DNA of 64,000 bases from Pseudovibrio sp. JCM 19062 (GCA_001310715.1 BAXV01000006.1:62001-126000); one strand, 5' to 3'; counted from the first letter of the stretch, positions 11,223 to 21,400 are shown. Notes: a model not told the origin generated them from the letters alone. Program-made: numbers and translations.

Positions 11223-11595
11223 CTAGTGCCAGGAGTTGTTGCCAAGCGCGGCGGCCATGGCGGCTGCGCAGCCATCGGTTCCGGTGTCTGAACCATATTT
11301 TGTTGGATACTGCCAACCCATCACGCCCGCAAAGTCGGGTTCTTTTGCGAGGAGCGGCTTGATGAGGCTGTTCGCAATGTCGTCTTCAGAAAGGTAGCCG
11401 TTGTCAGCGGGTGCTCCGGTAACATTGGTTGAGGTGGTTGGCTTGCCAAGGATCAACTTGGAGATTGGAACACCGGTTGAAGCGATGACGATGATGCTGG
11501 AGGGGAAGGTTTGACCTTCGACGGGGACGGTGCTTGCGGCTTTTCCAGTTTCTTCGTCTGCTGTTGCGCCAACATATCATCTGTTTGTGCGTCAC
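11223..11595 (-). pseudogene. Remnant resembling the C-terminus of a GH18-type chitinase
   Basis: Reading leftwards, about 110 residues are open from near 11570 to the stop at 11223. They include a beta-strand-like SSIIVIAST segment, LSEDDIANSL, and FAGVMGWQYPTKYG. The last is reminiscent of the final barrel strand of family 18 chitinases, where a Trp closes the site. No N-terminal catalytic DxDxE region is present upstream, where a TGA stops the frame. A separate Pro/Ser-rich frame with its own ATG near 11603 overlaps the same bases, so a frame change near 11480 could instead join the two into a short protein. Truncated or fragmentary either way. Confidence 0.4.
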
Positions 11596-11712
11596 CTATA
11601 TTCATGATGCATAAGTGTATGTACTGATGTGACGCATGGGCGCAGATGGTAAATTGACTAAAATTAAGTCTATGTGCTTCTCCCCATCAATCATACGTAA
11701 ACGGGCACTGTA

Positions 11713-11976
11713 ATGAGCGATACAACTTTGTCTTCTGCTGAGCTGCAGCAGGATAGCGACCCCTTCTTCTTTAAGTTGCTTTATCTCGTTCCGATCATCG
11801 GCTGGCTTTTTAAAGACGCGGTCCATGGAAAAAGCGACGCGAAGTACTATTTCTGCGCGAACTTCTTCGTCGGCTGGGGTCTGGCTATCGCGTTCTTCGG
11901 ATATGCTGCGATCATCATTCCAGCGCTGTGCCTGGTTGCACTTGCCTTTACCTGGATTATTGGTGTGTGCCGATAA
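11713..11976 (+). CDS. Small membrane protein, unknown function
   Basis: An 87-residue protein with a polar N-terminal third followed by two or three hydrophobic segments (around residues 19-34, 46-66 and 68-85), so it probably sits in the inner membrane. I do not recognise the family. It ends with a short Cys-Arg tail. The next gene lies convergent eight bases away. The intact frame and sharply defined membrane segments make it a likely real gene. Confidence 0.65.
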   Translation: MSDTTLSSAELQQDSDPFFFKLLYLVPIIGWLFKDAVHGKSDAKYYFCANFFVGWGLAIAFFGYAAIIIPALCLVALAFTWIIGVCR

Positions 11977-11983
11977 CTTCTGG

Positions 11984-12319
11984 CTACTGATCTTGCGTGC
12001 CGCTTTCATTGGAAGCGGCCAGCAGCTCTGCGGCGGTTATGCGTCCGCCCCATGATGTGATGGTGGTTTCCATCTCGTCAGCCACGCAATAGCGGGCCGC
12101 GTCCCGGTCCAGCCCTTCCTCCAGTAACTCATCATAGTTTGTGTATTGATGGCGTACGTAGCTTGTTGTTGCCAGAAGAACGGCAATGTGCGCCGGTAAA
12201 TGGCGTAGGTGTGGTTGGTTGGCCTTACTTCGAATTTCAGCAGCATCCAGATAAGGAACATGCGGGATTAGTGCGCCAAGGGCGTCACTAACGGCTTTTT
12301 GTCTTTTGGTCTTGCTCAC
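11984..12319 (-). CDS. DUF2293 family protein
   Basis: A 111-residue soluble protein of the DUF2293 type. It has an N-terminal basic stretch, PHVPYLDA near residue 20, a HLRHLPAH motif near residue 38, then YVRHQYTNYDELL and a DRDAARYCV segment near residue 71. No biochemical role is established for the family. The start overlaps the last 32 bases of the upstream GGDEF gene on the same strand, so the two are probably cotranscribed. Confidence 0.75.
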   Translation of the reverse strand: MSKTKRQKAVSDALGALIPHVPYLDAAEIRSKANQPHLRHLPAHIAVLLATTSYVRHQYTNYDELLEEGLDRDAARYCVADEMETTITSWGGRITAAELLAASNESGTQDQ

Positions 12320-14374
12320 ACATGATCTCTTTTGCGCTGAAGGTCGGCGCTAATTTATCATGGAAGAGGAGAACCGGGACACTTTTTTTGTGGGCCAGAC
12401 TTGCTTTGGCTTTTTGAATGGGGTCCGGGGAAATTCCCAGAACGTGCTTGTTATAGATTTCAGAGAAGCGTTGCTCTGGTGCATAGAACCTGCCCTGAAC
12501 ATACTCTGCTCCAAGCTGCTTCAGCTTTTCTTCCGTATCGGCGTTTTTGACTTCAGACAGGATGAGCTCGATGTTGAGCGCATGGGCGAACTCGGTTGCG
12601 GCGGAGAGTAAACGTGCTGTCTTCTCTTCAGCAAAGAGCTTCTCAACGGAACCTGCATGGAGCTTGATGTAGGAGATGTTCAATTTTTGAAAGTGCTCGA
12701 CTTTTAACCCGCCGGAATCAAAGTGTTGATGCACAGTTTGACACCTGTGTTTGTGAGTTCGTTGAGTTGGCCAATGAGTATGTGGGCGTTGGCTCTTAAG
12801 AGCACACGCGAGGGGATTTCCAGCGTGAATTTATCTGCTGGGACTTTGTTTTCCCGAAGGATATAGCCGAGATCCTCGCAGAAACCTTCCTTGAGCAAAG
12901 AGGGAACCGGTACACGGAATAGGAACTCCCAATGCTGCATTGTGGTGTTCTGGCAGGCGCGCATGGTGTGGATGATAGCGGCCATAATTGTTTCGCCAAG
13001 GACGTTGCTGAAACTTGCGCTGTCGAAGATCTTTGAAAGATCATTTCCGCGCGCAATTTCAAGCATTTGAGAGGGCCATTCCGGTCGGGCCTCCAGCATT
13101 CTGATCTGTCTTGTTTCGCGGGACTTGATGGGTTGGAAAACGGTTCCAACCTGATTGTGCGTGAAGGCCTGTTTGGCGGTGTGTTGCAGGTTGACCTGTC
13201 GTTGCAGTCTTGTTCGCATGACCTGATTAAACAAGCTGGCCTGGTTCCGACCGCGCTTTTTTGCATGATACAAGGCTGTGTCAGCGCTCTCCTGTAGTTC
13301 CTTGACAGTATGAGCGTGGCAGGGGAACACGGCGGCACCGATGCTGACCTTGGGCCTTATCTCGCTGTGATCGTGATAGACCGGGTGGCTGAGGGAGACT
13401 GGCAGTTCCTCGAGCAGCTCTCTGATTTGATGGCGTTTAGTGTCTTGCACAAGCAGAGCGAACTCGTCGCCGCCCACCCTGAGCGCTGTGATACTCTCGC
13501 TTTCCATCTGTTTGAGACGGTCTGAAATTGCCACCAATGCTGCATCGCCTGCGGCATGTCCATGGGCGTCATTGATGACCTTCAGGTGGTCGAGATCGAC
13601 ATAAAACAGCGCCACGCGCTGGTCTGGCTTGCTGGCGCGTTTAATTGCAGCCGAGATCAATTGCTCAAAGCTCTCACGGTTTCTTAGGCCTGTGAGGGGG
13701 TCGATATTACAGACGGTGAAAATCTCGCGTGGATTGGATTGTTCCGGCGGGAGCAGGTACTTGTCCTGCGGCTTGCCAGTTACAGCGCGAGGTGCAGACA
13801 GATCGGTTGTGGAGAGGATGCGAAGCAAGCCGGGGACCAGAATTCGTGCAAGGTTTCTAAAGCTTTTGAGCTGCTTGGTCAGCTCTGCATTTTTGAGTTG
13901 TTCTGAAAGGGGCGCGTTTTGGAAAGGCGCTTTGGGAAATTGATCGGAATTGCTTGTTTCTGAATTGAACAGGATACCGACCACAGCGACCACACGTTCT
14001 TTCAAGGACACTCGCATGAGGGCGATGAATTGTTGTGATGGGCGGTGCAGTCGTGCGGCTGATGATGGCTCGGTGCCTCTGAACCTGCATGGGAATATTT
14101 GAACGTCGTCATCACAGCTTGGCAGTTGGGTAATTCTTGAAAGCAGTTTTCCGAGTTGGTCCTTGTGGGAGTGAATGGTGTCGGAGACGAACAATTCGGG
14201 TTGCTCCGAGCTGTCAGATTGGTTGATCATGATGAAGGTTGGGCGCTCGAACAGCTTTTCGTAGACGCGCAGCACGGATTCTGCAAACGGCTGCGGAGGT
14301 ATTTCTGCTGACTGAGGGCTCGTTCTATATGAAGGGTACTCGATATTATATTTTGCGTTGCCTGCTTCAGACAT
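12288..14374 (-). CDS. GGDEF protein with degenerate EAL domain
   Basis: About 695 residues after joining two frames that break near 12715. The N-terminal ~190 residues look like a GAF-type sensor region without membrane segments, so the protein is probably cytoplasmic. The GGDEF domain has an intact VGGDEFALL near residue 303 and is likely able to make c-di-GMP. The C-terminal domain follows the EAL fold order, but the key positions are changed: LEARPEW stands where EALLRW is expected, EIPSRVLL for EITES, and an INT-F-DSGG pattern for DDFGTGYS. It should not cleave c-di-GMP, and could bind it or another partner. The start is chosen at the Met of MSEAGN, with a GGTGGTGGG stretch upstream. Confidence 0.82.
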
Positions 14375-14766
14375 CATTCCCACCACCATCAACCAACCAA
14401 CTACCAAGCCACTATTGATAGGTATTATGGGCTACTACGCAAAAGGAAAGCAGGGGGATCAGTGAGAATTAGGGGGCGAATTTTGTTTAAATACTGCAAA
14501 AATACTAGGTAAATTTTAGGAAAATGGGGATAAATGCGATAGTGATCCGAATTTGTATGAAAAGGGAAGCTTCCCGTCTTCCTATTACATATGTAGATTA
14601 GTAATTGTGCCGCATAAGGTTTTTCTTTTCTAAAACAATACTGATTTATGGGTAAGTTATCGGTGATTTCTTGTTGAATTCATTCTGTTGCTGATGCGCT
14701 TGCGCAACTTCGTTATTAGGAAAGCTAAAACTTTTCATATAATTTGGATTGTGCTATGAGTTTCCT
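14375..14766. other. AT-rich divergent spacer
   Basis: This spacer separates the GGDEF gene from the sufR-like gene and must carry both promoters. A perfect 12-bp palindrome GGGAAGCTTCCC sits at 14564-14575. No open frame or RNA gene is recognised. Confidence 0.4.
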
Positions 14767-15401
14767 ATGAGTGATCGTACGAAAGATAGATTGATGTACG
14801 CGCTGAAATCGCGCGGGCCGAATACAGCTGCAACCCTGGCCAAGCACCTGGGGGTGACGGCTGTTGCCATACGTCAACATCTTGATGCGCTTCTGGAAGC
14901 TGAACTTGTTGAGTTTGAAGATCTGAAGGGGACCGTTGGGCGTCCACGCAGGACCTGGCGGATTTCCGAGCTGGGCAACAAGAGATTTCCGGATAACCAT
15001 GGCGCTGTTCTTGTGGATCTGCTGGGCAACATCAAGGACCTTTATGGCGATGAGGGCTTGCAGCGTCTTATTGATGCGCGGCTGATCAGTCACGCAAGTC
15101 CTATCTGGCAGCTATGCAATCAGCAAAGACGCTCTCTGAAAAACTGCAGTGTCTGGCTGAGCAACGCACTGAAGAAGGCTATATGGCCGAGGTTCTGAAG
15201 GATGGGGAGGATAGCTTCCTGTTTGCCGAGAACCATTGCTCTATCTGTTCTGCTGCCCGAGCCTGCCAACAATTTTGTAAGTCTGAGCTGGACTTATTTC
15301 AGGAGGTCTTGGGAGACGACGTGCGTGTTGAGCGCGTTGAGCACATTCTCAAAGGGGATCGCCGGTGCCTTTACAAGGTTGCGCTGATCTCGTCGGTTTA
15401 A
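14767..15401 (+). CDS. SufR-like iron-sulphur helix-turn-helix repressor
   Basis: About 211 residues after joining two frames. The N-terminus is a winged helix (ATLAKHLGVTAVAIRQHLDAL, residues 18-38) followed by a wing with GTVGRPRRTW. The C-terminus has a cysteine set HCSICSAARACQQFC and a later GDRRCLY, the arrangement expected for [Fe-S] binding in SufR/YfhP-type regulators. SufR represses iron-sulphur assembly genes in cyanobacteria, and homologues are frequent in alphaproteobacteria. No suf or isc gene is nearby in this window, so the target must be elsewhere or the gene autoregulates. The break is near 15083, where one G seems lost from GGGCTGATC. The start Met of MSDRTK is chosen over an upstream GTG. 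Confidence 0.8.
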
Positions 15402-15419
15402 AATCCCGACGGCCAGTTT

Positions 15420-16135
15420 CTATACCAGTAATGACAGCAGCATAGCCAGCTCGACACGGCTGCTCACGTTGAGCTTCGCGTAGATGTTCTTGCGATGTGT
15501 GCGCAGTGTGTTTTTTTTGTAATTTCCAGATCAGCTGCAATTTGTGGTTCTGTCTGCGTTCCGGACAGGTGCTCCAAAACGATTGCCTCTTTATCCGTCA
15601 GGCGAAAGAGGGCTGTTGCCTTCTGGATGTTGATCTTCTGCTGGACTTCCAGATCGGTTATGAGAAGGAAGAACAGATCCTCAGCTCGTGAGGCCACCAA
15701 GCGGATTTCCATATGGATCGGGCGCAGGAAGGCTTCATCACGGCGCAGGATCAGTTCCTGCTGAAAGTCAGGCGTGTTTGTTGCGGCGACCAGACTTTGT
15801 GCGTTTTGAAACTCGCGCTGGTGGGCCGGGTCAGTGAATTCCAGTTTGCCTGTGCTGCTGATTTTGATCTGGGGTGTTTGCTCAAACAGGCGTCTGGCAA
15901 ATCGGTTGGCCTGCAGGATGGTGCCGCAGCGGTGAACCATGGCAATGCCCTTTTGCAGTCGGTCGAAGCTATCTGCAAGGTGTTTGCAGAAGGCCTGATC
16001 TACAATGGGGGCGGTGTCACTATACACGGTACTGAATTCCTGTTTTACACCTGCGGCTGCATGACTTGACGGTGTAATAGTTTGGGCCTGAGTGGAAGGA
16101 GGTTCATCTAAAAAAAGATAGGCTGTCTCATCCAT
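15420..16135 (-). CDS. LuxR-type transcriptional regulator
   Basis: About 238 residues. The N-terminal two thirds form an unrecognised, probably PAS-like sensory part. The C-terminal 60 residues are a LuxR/FixJ helix-turn-helix starting LTDKEAIVLEHL and, in the third reading frame, ending with RTHRKNIYAKLNVSSR and the tail ELAMLLSLLV. The frame breaks at a run of eight T near 15512-15519; one more base restores the recognition helix. No autoinducer synthase or sensor kinase lies beside it. It converges on the sufR-like gene, with 18 bases between the stops. Confidence 0.82.
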
Positions 16136-16225
16136 ATTCTATAGCTTAGTGAAAATCGATAATGCGTATGCAGGCCGACGGTATATTCTCCGGTTATTCA
16201 CAGCAAGAGGTTGCATTAACTTGCT

Positions 16226-17115
16226 TCATTTACTGGTGACAGTTCGCAGACACTCTGCGAGTGCAATGTAATCCTCGTTTCTTGGTGACGTTTTGCGCCA
16301 GATCAGCCTATTCTACGGGAAGGCTGAGGCTCAGCAAACCGCAAAAGCGTTATACGTTCATCAGCAATCTCCGTATCTGCGCAGATTTCCGGCAGGACAG
16401 TGACGCCGTATCCGGCGGCCACCATTTGGAGGACAGTCGCAATACTTGTAGCACCCAAATTAGCTGATTGATTTTGACCAATTGATCCGCAGAAACTTAG
16501 GGTTTGATCTCTGAGGCAGTGTCCTTCTTCAAGCAGTAGTAAATTTTCTCCGTGGAGGTCCGTAGCCCCCATGCGTTTGCGCTCGTCGATTTTGCGTGAA
16601 CTGGATACAGCTAAAAGGAAATGATCCTCGAAGATAGGCTCTTCTTCAAGGTCCGCTTCTTCAATAGGCAAAGCGGCAAGGACCGCGTCCAAACTGCCAT
16701 GTTTCAGCTCGCTGACAAGGGATGCTGTGAGTGTCTCGCGGAGTTCCAGTTGAAGATCGGGATATTGCTTTGTGAGGGCAGGCAGCAGCTTTGGAAGAAT
16801 GTATGGAGCGAGTGAGGGAATGATGCCCAAACGGATTTTGCCGCTCAGGGGCAACGAGGCATGGTCTGCATAGTCTTTGAGGTCTTGCATTTGCTGCAGG
16901 ATATGGCTGGCCCGTTTGGCGATTTCTTCGCCGGATGGGGTTAAGCGGATTGATCGGGCGTTCCTCTCAACGAGGCTCAGGCCAAGCTCTTTCTCCAGAT
17001 CACGGATTTGCATGGACAGGGCGGGCTGAGACACGCAGACCTCGTCGGCTGCATTGCCAAAGTGGAGGTGTTGTTGAACAGCGACGAAGTAGCGGAGTTG
17101 TTTGAATGTAAGCAT
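16226..17115 (-). CDS. oxyR: Hydrogen peroxide sensor OxyR (LysR family)
   Basis: LysR-type activator of about 296 residues. The N-terminal winged helix reads MLTFKQLRYF through VSQPALSMQI. The regulatory domain keeps the redox pair in EGHCLRDQTLSFCG, matching Cys199 and Cys208 of the Escherichia coli protein, so peroxide sensing by disulphide formation is expected. The frame stops early at 16303. Adding one base before CTGATC at 16313 extends it by some 29 residues to a stop at 16226 and gives the usual C-terminus (RRIGLIWRKTSPR). The ATG at 17115 is preferred over the 34-residue upstream extension, which does not match the family. No katG or ahpC lies beside it in this window. Confidence 0.92.
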
Positions 17116-17641
17116 CGTATAAGGATATCTTATTGAAATGAGAAGTCGAATAGGTATTTGCTGATGGAATTCTGATGCCGCTTTGTGGCTCAAATGAATG
17201 CGCGTTCCGGGTACCAAGTCCGTGCCAGTGGCATGCGACTCAACAGAGGTGAATTTGAGTGGTTAACGTTATGTGATGGAGTCGCTGCGTGAATGGCCAA
17301 AAATGCGGATGCTCCCACTCAAAATGTCGGGGTGGAGCTGATAAAAAGCAGGAGGGGTTTTGCGTCGGTTCTCATGGATACTTGCCTGCCTGATACATAA
17401 GGCAGTATCGATAATTTTGTGTGGTAGTTTGTAAGCTCTTGTTGTCGCTTAGCTTTTTAACTAAATTTCTTCGTGTAGTGCTAACAGACGAGAACTTATT
17501 GGTTTTTTTTCGTTTTCAATCACCTACAAATCACCCGCTATTTTTTTAGACATTAATTAAAAGTAGATATGATTGAGTTAGGTTTTGTTTAGTCCTGTTT
17601 ATTAAGTTTTTAATAGTTTGCGTATCCCAACGGTGTTTTAA
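17116..17641. other. Spacer between oxyR and the DUF2336 gene
   Basis: A 526-base stretch that becomes AT-rich toward its right end. It must hold the oxyR promoter (leftward) and the DUF2336 promoter (rightward). I see no open frame with a family match, no RNA gene and no clear hairpin terminator. Confidence 0.5.
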
Positions 17642-18727
17642 ATGTCGTCTGACCTAGCCTCTCATATTGTTGACTTCAAATCTCTCGCTCTTGAGAAAAA
17701 TATTGAGAGGCGCTCGGAGCTTGCCTGTCACGTTGCACTGTTGTTCTCCCGCACATGGGAGCGATGCTCCGACGATCAGATCGATATCTACGATGGCGTT
17801 ATGCTCAGGCTTTCCGAGATGGTCGAGCGTCATGCGCTGAGTTATATGGCTGAGCAGCTTTCCGATGTGCGGCGTGCGCCCGAGCAAACCGTTCGCAAGT
17901 TGGCCTCCGACGAGATTGATGTTGCCGAGCCGCTTTTGCGGAACTCCACGGTTTTGCGGGAAAGCGATTTGGTCAGCATTGCGCGCAGCAAGGGCGATGA
18001 TCATCGTCTGGCGATTGCGAAGCGGGATGTGATTTCGGAAAAAATCAGTCATGTGCTGGTGGATCTGGGAAATTCCGAGGTGAAGCAGACGGTTGCAGCA
18101 AACTTTGGTGCAGTGCTTGGCCAGCGCAGTATTAACTCGCTGATGAGCGAAGCACGAGGAGATGAAGTGCTTCAGCTGGCCCTTGGGCAGCGCGCTGATC
18201 TGGCAGATGCGCATATTGAGGCGCTTATCAACTTTGCAAGTGAGCAGGTTCGTAAGCAACTCATCAAAGATGGTGCCAACGAGGCTGCAGTGAAATTGCC
18301 GAAAGCGGCCCGAATTGCGGCGAGCAAACTCTCCAACGAGTTCTGGTTGGGCCGGTATGACTTTGAGACTGGCCGTGCCCGTGTGATGGAGTTGGTCCGT
18401 CAGGGCGGACTGAATGAGAGTGCTCTGCGCGCTTATGCGGAAGAGGACAGGTTTCCGGAAGCGGTTGCGGCGTTTGCTATGCTGGCGGGGATCGGGCATT
18501 CGGAAGCGCAGCATTGGTCCGTGCGCAACGATACTGAGCCTTTCCTTGTGGTGTGCCGTGCCTCCGGCTTTGGCATGATGACTCTGCAGGCTTTGTTGAA
18601 GATTGGACCGTGGCGTTATCGCCTTTCCAACTCGCAGCGCCAATCTGCTCTGAAGGCTTATCAGGAGCTGGACCAGAAAGCAGCCTACAAGCAGTTTATT
18701 ACCTGGAAAGAGCAATGGATGGCGTAA
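17642..18727 (+). CDS. DUF2336 domain protein
   Basis: A 361-residue, mostly helical soluble protein without signal peptide, matching the alphaproteobacterial DUF2336 family. Features include an early ERRSELACHVALLFS segment, a central region with EPLLRNSTVLRESDLVSIAR near residue 95, and repeated helices resembling HEAT-like repeats. The function of the family is not established. The reading frame is intact, and the gene stands alone, closed by a terminator. Confidence 0.8.
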   Translation: MSSDLASHIVDFKSLALEKNIERRSELACHVALLFSRTWERCSDDQIDIYDGVMLRLSEMVERHALSYMAEQLSDVRRAPEQTVRKLASDEIDVAEPLLRNSTVLRESDLVSIARSKGDDHRLAIAKRDVISEKISHVLVDLGNSEVKQTVAANFGAVLGQRSINSLMSEARGDEVLQLALGQRADLADAHIEALINFASEQVRKQLIKDGANEAAVKLPKAARIAASKLSNEFWLGRYDFETGRARVMELVRQGGLNESALRAYAEEDRFPEAVAAFAMLAGIGHSEAQHWSVRNDTEPFLVVCRASGFGMMTLQALLKIGPWRYRLSNSQRQSALKAYQELDQKAAYKQFITWKEQWMA

Positions 18728-18755
18728 GCTATCCTAAAATCTCACGTGGTTTTTG

Positions 18756-18780
18756 AGGGTCGTGTCTGCGACCCTTTTTT
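18756..18780 (+). terminator. Intrinsic terminator after DUF2336 gene
   Basis: An AGGGTCG / CGACCCT stem with a 6-base loop, followed by a T run, 29 bases after the stop codon. Confidence 0.88.
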
Positions 18781-18881
18781 TCATGTGTCTTTTTGTTGCT
18801 CAAGTTGAATGTTTCTACAAAAGCAATTTTAGGTTTTGTTCGGTTTACTCCTGCTTGAATGGATTTTTAATCAAAGCTGGA

Positions 18882-19085
18882 ATGATGCAACTGAGAAAAG
18901 CCAAAAAGGTATCCGGAGAGAGCCCGGGTGAGGATCGTCTTCTAAACGTCCTCATCTCAGTTCTCATGCTGTTTGTTTTTGTGGGCATGGGGCTGCTGCT
19001 GCATATGAGTTTGTTGAGTGCGCAAACACGCGATACAGAGGCTCTGGTTGCTGAGGACCTATGGTCGTTGCCCGAGGACTCCTAA
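18882..19085 (+). CDS. Small single-pass membrane protein, unknown
   Basis: A 67-residue protein starting at the double Met of ATGATG. A basic N-terminal third (KAKK) is followed by one strong hydrophobic segment (VLISVLMLFVFVGMGLLL) and an acidic tail ending LPEDS. The upstream part of the same open frame runs through the terminator at 18756 and is not likely to be translated. No family is recognised. Confidence 0.5.
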   Translation: MMQLRKAKKVSGESPGEDRLLNVLISVLMLFVFVGMGLLLHMSLLSAQTRDTEALVAEDLWSLPEDS

Positions 19086-19394
19086 GAGAGACCTGTAGAT
19101 TTGTGGCTGAATGGTGGCTGTGAAGCGTGCTAATGAGCCTTCCAGAACCCAGAGTTGCTCGGACTCACAGAAAAAGGCGCGCAATGAGTGCGGTTTATGG
19201 TTCATTATCAATTCAGTGCGGAAAGTTTGCCTAAGGTCTAAATGGCGGAACTCTAAGCATTTTTTGCGTTTCGTGTTGCTGCGGACCGCCTGAGTTGAAT
19301 TTTAATCATTCAATTTCCAAGGAAAACTCAGAAAAACTATTCCCCATTTGGTGCGAGAAGGGAACGTACGTCCTTGTCATTCAGCTATTGTACG

Positions 19395-19412
19395 TATAAA
19401 GATATCTTTATA
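19395..19412. promoter_or_regulatory. Perfect 18-bp palindrome before the methionine cycle operon
   Basis: TATAAAGATATCTTTATA is a perfect inverted repeat 21-48 bases ahead of the regulator's possible start codons. Its position and symmetry fit an operator for the dimeric ArsR-type regulator encoded next, which would then control itself and metF. Binding is inferred, not shown. Confidence 0.7.
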
Positions 19413-19459
19413 TCACATTATTAGATTAGCTGGTGGCGGTAATAGGCTTGATAGTCAGA

Positions 19460-20477
19460 GTGAACAATGAACTGGAAGGGAAGCTCCCTGTAGAGGACTT
19501 GGTAGGGTGCTTGCGTGCCTGTGGTGAGACGACGCGTATTCGTCTGCTGGCCTTGCTTGTGCTTGGCGAGCTGACGGTGAAGGATCTCACAGTTATTCTC
19601 GGGCAGAGCCAACCGCGGATTTCGCGCCATCTCAAGCTTCTGTGTGAAGCCGGGGTGATCAAGCGGTATCCGGAAGGAGCGTGGGTTTATTACCGTCTTG
19701 GTGAAGGCGGCCCGGCAGAGTTGGCGCGGCGTATTATTTCGCAAAGCCAACAGAATGATCCGGTGCTTGCTGCAGACCATGAACGTCTGGTGTCATTACG
19801 GCGTGCGAAGGCAGAGGAAGCGGCGGCTTTTTTTTGCAGCGCGTGCGAACAATTGGGACAAAGAGCGTAGTCTTCATGTCCCCGAGGTCGCTGTCGAGGG
19901 TGCTATGCGCGCCCTTGTTGGGCCCAAGTCCTTTGATACCTTGGTGGACCTTGGAACCGGAACCGGCCGTTTGCTGGAATTGTTCAGCGAGCAGTATGAA
20001 CGTGGCATCGGTATTGATGCCAGCCAGAACATGCTTTCTGTGGCGCGGGCCAATCTGGATCGCGCAGGCTTGCAGAAGGCACAGGTGCGTCAGGGCGATA
20101 TCTATGCGCTACCGATTGCACCAGACACAGCTGATCTGACTGTGGTTCATCAGGTTCTCCATTATCTGGAAGAACCTGGACGAGCAATTTCGGAAGCTGC
20201 CCGGACGTTAAGGCCGGGTGGTCGCCTGTTACTCGTTGATTTTGCTCCTCACGAACTGGAGTTCCTGCGGGAAAAGCATGCGCATCGGCGCCTTGGTTTT
20301 GCTCAGGAACAGGTTCGCAATTGGCTTGCAGAAGCTGATCTGGAGCTTGTTTCCACGAAAGATCTTACCCCGGGCGCGGGGGAAAAAGACAAACTAACCG
20401 TTACCCTTTGGCTCGCTCAGGACCGTCGTGTTATCACTGACCTGCCTGTAGCGGATCCGACCAAGGAGCTTGCTTAG
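19460..20477 (+). CDS. sahR: SahR-like ArsR-family regulator fused to a methyltransferase domain
   Basis: About 339 residues. The N-terminal ~100 residues are an ArsR winged helix (CGETTRIRLLALL, SQPRISRHLKLL). The C-terminal ~220 residues form a class I SAM-binding fold with VDLGTGTGR, GIDASQNML and LRPGGRLLLVDF. This fusion next to metF and metH matches SahR, a repressor of methionine cycle genes that senses S-adenosylhomocysteine. The fold would here be a ligand sensor, although catalysis is not excluded. The frame breaks at eight T near 19827-19834; with seven T the two domains join. The start could also be the GTG at 19433; neither has a strong ribosome site. The metF start follows two bases after the stop. 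Confidence 0.8.
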
Positions 20478-20479
20478 CT

Positions 20480-21400
20480 ATGAGCGAACATAGTATCGAC
20501 CGCCGTTTCAGGCTCAATGGAGCCTCTGACATCTCCGTTTCCTTCGAGTTCTTTCCTCCGAAGAGCGAGAAGATGGAGCAACAGCTTTGGTCGTCGGTCA
20601 AACGGCTCGAACCACTGGCTCCAAGCTTTGTTTCCGTCACTTATGGTGCTGGCGGATCGACCCGTGAACGTACTCACTCTACGGTTTCCCGTATTGTGAA
20701 TGAGACAACCCTAAAGCCTGCTGCACACCTGACATGTGTGGACGCAACCAAGGAAGAAGTGAATGAGGTCATTCGCTCTTACTGGGACGCTGGCGTTCGG
20801 CATATTGTGGCGCTGCGTGGTGACCCGGCAGAAGGTGTTGGCGAGAAATATGTGCCGCACGAGGGGGGATATCAGTCTACTGCTGAGCTGGTTGCTTCCA
20901 TTCGGTCCATCGGAGACTTTGAAGTTTCCGTTTCCGCCTATCCGGAAAAGCATCCGGAATCCCCAAGCTGGTCAACTGAACTGGATGTGCTCAAGGCGAA
21001 AGTGGATGCGGGGGCGACCCGTGCGATCACGCAGTTCTTCTTCGATAATGATCACTACTTCCGCTATGTGGACCGGGTTCGGGCTGCTGGTATCAACATC
21101 CCGATCATTCCGGGTATTGTGCCTGTTACCAGCTTCAAGGGTATTTCCGGATTTGCCTGCAAGACCGGTGCCTCTGTTCCCGGTTGGCTGGCGCACCGGT
21201 TCGATGGTCTGGATGATGACCCTCGCACCCGCGAACTGGTTGCTGCGGCGGTGGCAGCGGAGCAGGTGATGAGCCTTGCGGATGATGGTGTTGAGGACTT
21301 CCACTTTTACACCATGAACAAAGCGGATCTTGTTTACGCAATCTGCCACATGCTCGGTCTTCGCGGAAAACAGGATGCAAAAGCATCTGTTGCTGCCTGA
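20480..21400 (+). CDS. metF: Methylenetetrahydrofolate reductase
   Basis: A 306-residue TIM-barrel flavoenzyme that reduces 5,10-methylene-THF to 5-methyl-THF, the methyl donor for MetH. Visible family motifs are SFEFFPPKSEKME near residue 21, SVTYGAGGSTRERT near 52, ALRGDP near 111 and the TQFFFDND segment near 180. The length equals the usual bacterial enzyme and the frame is intact. It begins two bases after the regulator gene, so the two are cotranscribed, and metH follows after 90 bases in the same direction. Confidence 0.95.
   Translation: MSEHSIDRRFRLNGASDISVSFEFFPPKSEKMEQQLWSSVKRLEPLAPSFVSVTYGAGGSTRERTHSTVSRIVNETTLKPAAHLTCVDATKEEVNEVIRSYWDAGVRHIVALRGDPAEGVGEKYVPHEGGYQSTAELVASIRSIGDFEVSVSAYPEKHPESPSWSTELDVLKAKVDAGATRAITQFFFDNDHYFRYVDRVRAAGINIPIIPGIVPVTSFKGISGFACKTGASVPGWLAHRFDGLDDDPRTRELVAAAVAAEQVMSLADDGVEDFHFYTMNKADLVYAICHMLGLRGKQDAKASVAA

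Noticed and set aside
17654..18715. A 353-codon minus-strand frame opposite the DUF2336 gene
   Set aside because: The plus-strand frame is intact and matches a family; the opposite one has no start signal or motifs.
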